From contig CM036754.1 of the NCBI GenBank assembly GCA_020796225.1, positions 19,964,367 through 20,028,366 on the forward strand: a DNA stretch of 64,000 bases, given 5' to 3'. The first letter of the stretch is position 1; the number at the start of each line of letters is the position of its first letter. Shown piece after piece: positions 57,258 to 64,000 of the stretch. The notes under the pieces are model-generated. The model did no database searches and was not told the DNA's origin. It was given only the letters and a program-made list of their open reading frames with translations. Source of the stretch: Arion vulgaris. Lineage: Eukaryota > Mollusca > Gastropoda > Stylommatophora > Arionidae. A program made the translations under genes and the position numbers.

Positions 57258-57344
57258 TGTTGCCTGGGTTCGTAAGGAGGACAAAGAATATTAACACTGC
57301 GATCTACAAGACATGTCATAAGAGGCGACTGATATCTTCTTCTT
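57258..57344 (+). mobile_element. S2 SINE, truncated after the core
   Basis: Runs from the head 'gtgttgcctgggttcg' to 'cataagaggcgactgat', where it joins the 3' end of a minus-strand LINE. Confidence 0.7.
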
Positions 57345-57620
57345 TTGTCGTCACACTGCTACCGGGTTGTTGCCCAGTGTCGTGGTTTTCTGTTTTGTCT
57401 TGTGCTGTTCTGGTGGCTTGTGTGATTGTTATTTTTGCTCTTTCACAGGATTCTGCTACGCCATCTAACAATCTTTTCCGTGGTCTTCCTCTTGCCTTCT
57501 TTCCCGATGTTCTGTTGTAGAAGACTATGTATACTGTAGAGTTTGGATGCATTCTTATTAAGTGGCCAAACCACTTCATTCTTTGTTTCTCAATGTAATT
57601 CAAGCAAGGTTCTGTGCCAC
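57345..57620 (-). mobile_element. LINE 3' end (type eta)
   Basis: Encodes EKQRMKWFGHLIRMHPN, GKKARGRPRKRLLDGVAES and CERAKITITQATRTAQDK, an open and typical LINE C-terminus. It abuts an S2 SINE truncated at the same point (57345). Confidence 0.78.
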
Positions 57621-57639
57621 CTTTCCTTCTTATGCTGAT

Positions 57640-58092
57640 GGTATAATGACAGTAAATAATATAATGACAGCAAATGGTATAATGACAGTAATTAATATAA
57701 TGACAGTAAATGATATAATGACAGTAAATACTATAATGACAGTAAATGATATAATAACAGTAAATAATATAATGACAGCAAATGGTATAATGACAGTAAA
57801 TACTATAATGACAGCAAATAATATAATAACAGTAAATAATATAATGACAGTAAATAATATAATGACAGTAAATGGTATAATGACAGTAAATACTATAATG
57901 ACAGCAAATGATATAATAACAGTAAATACTATAATGACAGCAAATGATATAATAACAGTAAATAATATAATGACAGTAAATAATATAATGACAGCAAATG
58001 GTATAATGACAGTAAATAATATAATGACAGTAAATAATATAATGACAGTAAATAATATAATGACAGTAAATAATATAATGACAGTAAATGTA
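57640..58092. repeat. 18-bp tandem array, about 25 copies
   Basis: Unit 'ataatgacagtaaataat' with gca/gta and ggt/act variants, giving an open IMTVNN-type frame that is not a gene. Confidence 0.94.
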
Positions 58093-58107
58093 ACTTTGAA
58101 AATGATA

Positions 58108-58382
58108 TAATCGACTGTGTGTTGCCAGGCCTCACAGAGGGAGCAAATAATAGTAACACTGCGTCTTACAAGGCATCTCGTAAGAGGCGACTGATGTAGG
58201 CGCCTAGGGAAGTTACCATACTAAATAAAAAAAAGGATGTGCTCAGAAATCGGATGTGCTGGCCTACTTATAGGCGCATAACTGACACAACGTACAATCG
58301 CTCTTAGACTCAGATTGCATACAAATCACAAAGAGTGGTGTAACAAGCGAACGATGTGGAGCGTTCAAAGAAGAAGGAGAAT
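58108..58382 (+). mobile_element. S2 SINE
   Basis: Full-length S2 squeezed between an 18-bp array on its left and a ~27-bp array on its right. Confidence 0.8.
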
Positions 58383-58387
58383 AGGAT

Positions 58388-58650
58388 AACCAAAAAAAAT
58401 GCTGTTGTTATATCAATATAAAAAAAATGCTGTTGTTATATCAATATAAAAAAAATGCTGTTGTTATATCAATATAAAAAAATGCTGTTGTTATATCAAT
58501 ATAAAAAAATGCTGTTGTTATATCAATATAAAAAAAATGCTGTTGTTATATCAATATAAAAAAATGCTGTTGTTATATCAATATAAAAAAATGCTGTTGT
58601 TATATCAATATAAAAAAATGCTGTTGTTATATCAATATAAAAAAATTACA
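58388..58650. repeat. ~27-bp tandem array
   Basis: About nine to ten units of 'aatgctgttgttatatcaat' + 'ataaaaaa', with variable A-run length. Confidence 0.93.
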
Positions 58651-59044
58651 CAATAACAAGAGATTGATTCCACATTTTTTCTGGCAGCTATCACAATGAA
58701 ATATCATATCTGTAATATGATTATTCTATATGAAATATCATATAGACAGTTCGTATAAAAACCGTACCACCACTCAGGATAAACCTGGTGTCCAAGGACC
58801 TAATGTTTGCGCTGAACAATTCTGACAAATATTGTCCCACAGTGCATAGAATTAATATTCCCATGTAGATGTTACAGTCACTCCGGTTGTACTTGTTCTT
58901 GTATGTGTTATTATGTTTGAGTCTTTGAAATCTCATGGGACCTATTACTCGTTCCAGCTTAATATTATTAGGAAGTGCATTTGTTGGGCAGGTCTATCTA
59001 TTTCACGCCTAATGGCCTCAAATGAAGTTCTATTCTTGTTTGGA
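58651..59044. other. Unassigned stretch
   Basis: No feature seen apart from a repeated 'gaaatatcatat' motif near 58700-58740. Confidence 0.4.
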
Positions 59045-60110
59045 ACCTTGGTTACTGGTTACTGAACTGACGTCACAGCACTCCGGGCAGACCCATATAT
59101 GCTCAGTCTCCTCCACCAGACATTGAAGGGTATGCATACTGATAGTTCTTGTGGTTCGCTGGTAAACCAAACTCTTTCTCTCTGTCCCTCAAGTATCCAG
59201 CTCTACTTGCGTAACGCGTAATTCACAACTACACAGAATACTAAAAATAAACTGGCAGGACACAGATCCAGATAGCGAAGTTCTCACAAGAGCAAAGATC
59301 CTAAGCGTCAACACCCTGTTGCAGAAGGCCCAAGTGAGATGGGCCGGTTACGCTGCTCGAATGCCTGATAAACGCATCACAAAACAGTTGATGCATGGCG
59401 AACTTGAAGGGGGCAGACGTTCTGCTAGTGGACAGAAAAAACGCTTTAAAGAAACTCTTAAAATGTCTCCGAAATGCTTCGATATAGACACCACGTGATG
59501 GGAATCCCTTGTGCAAGATCGCCAAATGTGGCGCTGTAACAACAAAAGAGGAACCCGCATAGCTGAGAATCATCGTGTCGTTGAGATACAGAGAAAACGA
59601 GCTACGCGAAAAGACAGAACACACAACACGCACATGTCTAACCTTGATTATGTATGCCCCACCTGTGGTCGGGGATTGTGTTCTAGGATTGGACTCTACA
59701 GTCACCTCCGCACACACCAGAGAGTTGCAGCAGCACACGTCTGAGATTGTTGTCATCATCGCTTGCAATAGACAGCTATTGTTAATATACAACTACTTAA
59801 ATCGCTAGATTGATTCAATGTCAATTTGAGTGTCCACATCCAACAGTAGGCGACCAAGAGAGAGAAGAACATCCCCCTTATCTATTCGAAACTCCCGAAC
59901 AGTCGATGCTTTCGATGCTAGCCTTTCTGCTCTCTCGTTGCTGCAAACACTCACATGCCCAGGGCAGTAGATCTACTTAAGTCTCTGGATACTGGAAACC
60001 TCTATAGAAGACATCCACTCAAACCGCAATCTGTGGCTCTGGATCTTCCGAAGCATAAACCGAGAGCCTTACGTAGAGCAAGAATACCGATGACACAGTT
60101 ATCCTCTGCC
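59045..60110 (-). mobile_element. RNase H-type LINE end (type epsilon) interrupted by the delta LINE
   Basis: The halves 59045-59232 and 59789-60110 align to one epsilon element (compare 56675-57120). The zinc-finger LINE lies between them, so epsilon inserted first. Confidence 0.72.
59233..59788 (+). mobile_element. Longer copy of the zinc-finger LINE (type delta), inserted in an RNase H LINE
   Basis: Upstream of the finger it reads VNTLLQKAQVRWAGYAARMP and KRITKQLMHGELEGGRRSAS, then one stop, then the QDRQMWRC...CPTCGRGLCSRIGLYSH end shared with 50878-51181. 'acaactac' flanks it (59225-59232 and 59789-59796). The sequence on either side is one continuous minus-strand epsilon LINE. Confidence 0.8.
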
Positions 60111-60139
60111 ACAGTAGCTTCTTCTTCTTCTTCTTTCTC

Positions 60140-60430
60140 GAATCCTGTTTGCCTCACAGCGTCAGGTCAGGAAGAGATTTCTAAAACGAGCCCTAGTACA
60201 GTATGCGCTTTGTAAATAGTCTCTTTCGTCGCCTCTGTTATCTCTGAGGTCCATCTTTTGCGTGACCTGCCATTTTCTTTGTACCCATTGTCTCGGAGCA
60301 GCATTGCTCTTTGAGGTGCCCTGTCTGTTGTAATCTGCTTATGTGGCCGAACCATTTAATTTGTTGTTTCTTGATGAAGTCTAGTACTGATGTTGTACCC
60401 ACTTTTTCCTGATGTCTTCATTTCACAACC
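60140..60430 (-). mobile_element. LINE 3' fragment (type eta)
   Basis: DFIKKQQIKWFGHIxRLxTD-like, APQRAMLLRDNGYKENGRSR and KRWTSEITEATKETIYKA. Two frames are needed. Confidence 0.7.
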
Positions 60431-60667
60431 GGTCTCTTCTTGTTACACCCAGCATTCTGCGTGTAGCAGTACAACCACAGTAGCAGCTGTGTCCAAGTGG
60501 TTGAGAATTTCAAAGTCACCACTTCGTTGAGACCTTCATCTGACAGTGCAGTCTCACTTAAGTAAAGTCCTAACTAGTTGTTCTATCGCTCTATCCAGTT
60601 ACTTCTACATAACTCTTTCATGTATGCATTTTGTGGATGAATATCGTCTTGTCCGCCACCTTAACGA

Positions 60668-60928
60668 CACAGCCACGCCCGTGTTTTTCCGGGGTCCATA
60701 ATAGTAACACAACGACCTACCAGGCATGTCGTAAGAGGCGACTGAGGTAGGAGCCTTGGGAAGCTACCCTAGTAAATATAAAGCGACGCAGAAATCGGAT
60801 GTGTTGGCCTACGTGTAGGCGCATAACTTGCACAACGCACAATCGCTCTTATGCTCAGATCACATACAAATCACAAAGAGTGGTTTAACAAGTGGTCGAT
60901 ATGAAGCGTTGGAAGAAGAAGAAGGTAC
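60668..60928 (+). mobile_element. S2 SINE
   Basis: Head 'gcccgtgtttttccggggtc', core 'gcatgtcgtaagaggcgact', tail (gaa)n. Confidence 0.82.
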
Positions 60929-61059
60929 AGTAGAAGTACACGTTTTTAAAGCTATGGCAATAACACACGTCCAAATCTAGTTACTAGCAGTACACTGAAT
61001 GCGTCAGAGGTCACAAAACACGGATGTGTAGCTATGAAACAAAGGAATAGTAGTTTCCA

Positions 61060-61183
61060 CTACGGTGAACACTATGCATGAAAGCAATGACAACCTTCAC
61101 ATACGGTGAACACTATGCATGAAAACAATGATAACCTTCACATACGGTGAACACTATGCATGAAAGCAATTATAACCTTCACT
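61060..61183. repeat. ~41-bp tandem array
   Basis: About three units of 'acggtgaacactatgcatga' + 'aagcaatgacaaccttcaca'. Confidence 0.88.
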
Positions 61184-61289
61184 GATATATATTTTAAATG
61201 TGCACATTTTTTCACATTTGTGTCAACTGACTTTTTTATCGGGTCATACACACTTCGGTCATTTTCTTTACTGCCAACTTTATCCGGGA

Positions 61290-61578
61290 TCTCTGTGGAG
61301 TAAAGGTTAGCTGATCGCCTTTCGTTACAAAGGTACTCGGTTCGATCACTCAATAAGCCCTCGAATATTTTTCCAGAGGGCCCTGATCTCAGTGTAGGTG
61401 AGATCGAGTTCCTGGCCCTATCGGAGATGGACGATAAACTGTAGGTCTTTAGGTGGAGCACGTAAAAGAGCCATTGGTAGTTCAAAATCGAAAAGAGCAG
61501 GCTGGAAAGCTGCTGCTTTGAAAAAAATTTGTAGTGACTGCATTTTAATTTTTTTTATGAATTCAATTTATCAAGAGC
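61290..61578 (+). mobile_element. S5 SINE, 5' half with tRNA-like head
   Basis: 'gtaaaggttagctgatcgcc' and B-box-like 'ctcggttcgatcac' form the head, then 'tctcagtgtaggtgagatcg'. It is cut on the right, next to the S3 target site. Confidence 0.75.
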
Positions 61579-61593
61579 TAGAGAGATATCAGT

Positions 61594-61867
61594 GAGAGCC
61601 GCGGTAGCGTAGTTGTTAGTGAACTCGCTTCTCAAGGCTGTTGGTCTGGGTTCAGCTCCCGCAGTGAGAACTTTCCGTCGTGGAACTTTTCCCGACCGCG
61701 ACGGTCTCAGGTCGACCCAGCCTCAACTGGGTACCAGACATGCTCTGGGAAAGTAAAGGCGGCCGGCGTGATGCTGATCACATCACCCATCGTGTGCCGA
61801 TGGTCAATGAAAATACAGGCCTAACACTGTATTGACCTATATACCACGAGGTATGAAAGGTTTCCTT
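61594..61867 (+). mobile_element. S3 SINE with a 15-bp target-site duplication
   Basis: The best S3 copy: A-box-like TAGCGTAGTTGTTAGTG, B-box-like GGTTCAGCTCCC, end 'taccacgaggtatgaaagg'. 'tagagagatatcagt' flanks it at 61579-61593 and 61868-61882. Confidence 0.88.
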
Positions 61868-62009
61868 TAGAGAGATATCAGTTTCACAGACATATCCTAC
61901 TCTAGACGGAGACTACATATGTTTTGTACCTTCCTCTCTACAGCCAATTATTGAAGTGGAATTGGTACTTGATCTGACCCAGCACGAACATGACGTTCTC
62001 GTTCGTTTA

Positions 62010-62470
62010 TTGATATGACCATCATTTTTGCACTTCGGTAAGTTAGCATATGTTCTCCAATCTCTTTCTTTCACATGAAGATCTTAGCGGTAGTGCACGA
62101 GCTCCGTAGCATCGTTGATCGCCCGATGTAATTTAGAATATTGTGAAGATACTTTGTAGGGATTTTATTTTGAAACTTTTCTAATGAATTTCTCCAGGGC
62201 CACGGCTTTCCAGCAAGCATTTCTCCATTTTGAACTTCCAGGGCCACGGCTTTCCAGCAATCATTTCTCCATTTTGAACTTCCAAGGGTTCTTTTACGTG
62301 CTCAAGTTGAACACAGGACGTACGTTTTATTGTCCGTCTCCGATAGCGCTAGGAACTCGATGTCACCTACACTGAGATCAGGGATCTCTGGGAAAATATT
62401 CCGATGGCTCCAAGAGGAAGCGAACCGAGTACCTTTAGACCGAGAGGCGAGCACCTTACCTCTACAGCAC
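62010..62470 (-). mobile_element. S5 SINE, full length
   Basis: The most complete copy (about 460 bp). The right end, reversed, gives a tRNA-like head 'gtagaggtaaggtgctcgcc' with B box 'ctcggttcgcttcc'. The left end is the 3' terminus 'ttgatatgaccatca'. A 44-bp internal duplication ('cagggccacggctttccagc') lies at 62198-62285. Confidence 0.8.
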
Positions 62471-62742
62471 AGACATTTCTAAACTCAGGGATTACTGAAT
62501 AGAAAAATATAAACTTACATTACGACAGATAATGCAATAAAAATAGGAAATTACAATACAATTCGTTTTGGGAACAATTTGTGACGATATTAGTCTATGC
62601 GGTCCCGTCCTAGAAAATCAATAACTACAATCGATTTGAGAGAAACATTTGGCTGTTTCTGTGCATTCAGAATGCACTTGATTATTTTCCATGAGGGAAA
62701 ATGTCCCCACTCATGTTCGTTTCTGTTATAGAATTTATATGC

Positions 62743-62997
62743 TCTTCTTCTTCCAACGGTACATATCGACCACTGTTAAACCACTCTTTGTGGTTTGTAC
62801 GTGATCTAGGCCTAAGAGCCATTAATATTGTGTCAGTTATGCGCCTACATGTAGGCCAGCAAATCTGATTTCTGCGACGCTTTTTATTTACTAGGGTTGC
62901 TTCCTAGGCCCCTACATCAGTCGCCTTTACGACATGCTTTGTAGGTCGCAGTGTTACTATTCTTTGCTCCCCTTGTGAGCCTCGGTAACACACAGGA
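62743..62997 (-). mobile_element. S2 SINE
   Basis: Reverse S2, 'cttcttccaacggtacatat' at the tail side and 'ctcggtaacacacagg' at the head. Confidence 0.8.
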
Positions 62998-63204
62998 GAA
63001 ATGTTAAATCTAAATGAGAAGATCAGATAGAAACAGATAGACATGTATTCACATAGATAGACAGAAATTTGTAGAGACAGGCACATAGAGAGACATATAA
63101 AAGTAGTAACATACATATATTTAGATAAACATATGTCTAGTGGTAGCATGTCCCTTGCGGTACCTCACCTTCATCACAGCCCTCTTGAAAAAGCTCTCTG
63201 TCAC

Positions 63205-63445
63205 TAGTAAGTTATCCTGCCTTCTCTTGTTTCTTTAATGTCCTGCTGCCACCGTCGTCTCGGTCGTCCCCTGCCTTGCACCACAGGAACCACGCCTTCC
63301 ATTACCGTTCTTTCAAAACCGATGTGACGTCTAATGGGGCCAAAATATTTTATTATCCGTGACATGATGTCACTCATGAGCCAATGTTCCTCGATACGCA
63401 GGTCCAGTAAAATGCCTTTGCTCCCTTCTCCTCTCCGTCCAGGAT
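63205..63445 (-). mobile_element. LINE 3' fragment
   Basis: Encodes MSDIMSRIIKYFGPIRRHIG, FERTVMEGVVPVVQGRGRPR and RRWQQDIKETREGRITY: a clear LINE C-terminal block, open over 92 codons. Confidence 0.75.
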
Positions 63446-63479
63446 GCATATGTAGAGATAAGTAAATATAGAAATACAA

Positions 63480-64000
63480 CATTTATTGTGTTGTATTTCT
63501 CTCGTGCCGTTATACATTACATAGGGCCTGCAAGCAATTTCTCCATACCTCTTTAACATGAACAAAACGTTCAATCTCTTCTATGCGCCTCTCTCAGTAA
63601 ACTTCGTTTCGTGGTTGCCATATACCGTTCTTTCTTGAACAATTTGATTTCCACTTCAATGCCTGTTTTGTGATTCATTGATCATTTCTCCTCAGAGCAG
63701 TGGCGGCTCGTGATCGTTTTTGTTGGTGGGGCCAGGCACCAATTTTTGGGGAAATCATGGCTTTGGATTAGGTTATATTTTAATTTATTAAATAATAAAT
63801 ACACGTTACATATTATTTTTGGTGGGGGCCCGGCTCAGAATATGCCCAACATATACCCATTTTCTCTTTCTTATACAAGTTGCTTCTAGTGGTTGACCAC
63901 ACATTTCTCTGATTTCATTACTTCTCCTGAATTCTTCTCATTTTCTATGTATTATTTGTCGCTGACAAATATTTTCAAATGCATTCAACTTACTTTCTAT
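63480..64000 (-). mobile_element. LINE 3' end (type gamma) running off the window, with a nested MITE
   Basis: The reverse complement ends with VWRNCLQALCNV, and further in resembles the gamma copy at 24859. It is interrupted by an hAT-like element at about 63701-63835. The rest continues past base 64000. Confidence 0.68.
63701..63835 (+). mobile_element. hAT-like MITE, right end missing, nested in a LINE
   Basis: CAGTGGCGGCTCGTGATCGT at the left and 'ttatttttggtgggggcccg' at the right match 38955-39118, but the right inverted repeat is absent. The flanking LINE continues on both sides. Confidence 0.72.

Overview
Eukaryotic, repeat-dense nuclear DNA from an invertebrate animal, most likely a lophotrochozoan such as a mollusc. 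I infer the lineage only from spliced-gene architecture and from the density and style of tRNA-derived SINEs and non-LTR retrotransposons; no sequence search was possible. There are no bacterial genes, operons, ribosome binding sites or CRISPR arrays.

The only confidently recognised host gene is a striatin-family gene on the minus strand. Its start codon is at 23215 and it runs leftwards off the window. Eleven exons (23015-23215, 22205-22308, 21139-21221, 20611-20695, 19511-19678, 18234-18359, 17193-17268, 15017-15122, 11891-11998, 8193-8285, 1532-1677) all have AG acceptors and GT donors. They join in phase into 432 codons: caveolin-binding motif, coiled coil, calmodulin-binding-like helix, acidic linker and the conserved block just before the WD40 propeller. 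The propeller itself would be encoded left of base 1. Striatins are the scaffold of the STRIPAK PP2A/kinase complex.

Its introns (about 1.5-23 kb) carry short foldback DNA elements with TTAA-like flanks, SINEs and decayed LINE 3' ends. From 24 kb to the end there is no confidently identified gene. That part is a mosaic of at least six SINE families (called S1-S6 here), several LINE families present as 5'-truncated 3' ends (including one with a C-terminal C2H2 finger and one with an RNase H domain), mariner-like and hAT-like MITEs, one Helitron-like element and about twenty tandem arrays. A possible orphan exon lies at 33150-33466.

The most interesting theme is that several arrays are visibly seeded from transposon sequence. 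A 60-bp x 40 satellite begins at the 3' end of an S5 SINE, a 45-bp array copies the tRNA-like head of an S6 SINE, a 22-bp array lies inside the core of an S2 SINE, and a ~45-bp array copies part of a LINE reading frame. Nested insertions with recognisable target-site duplications allow relative dating. All long open frames over tandem arrays are artefacts of repeat periodicity.
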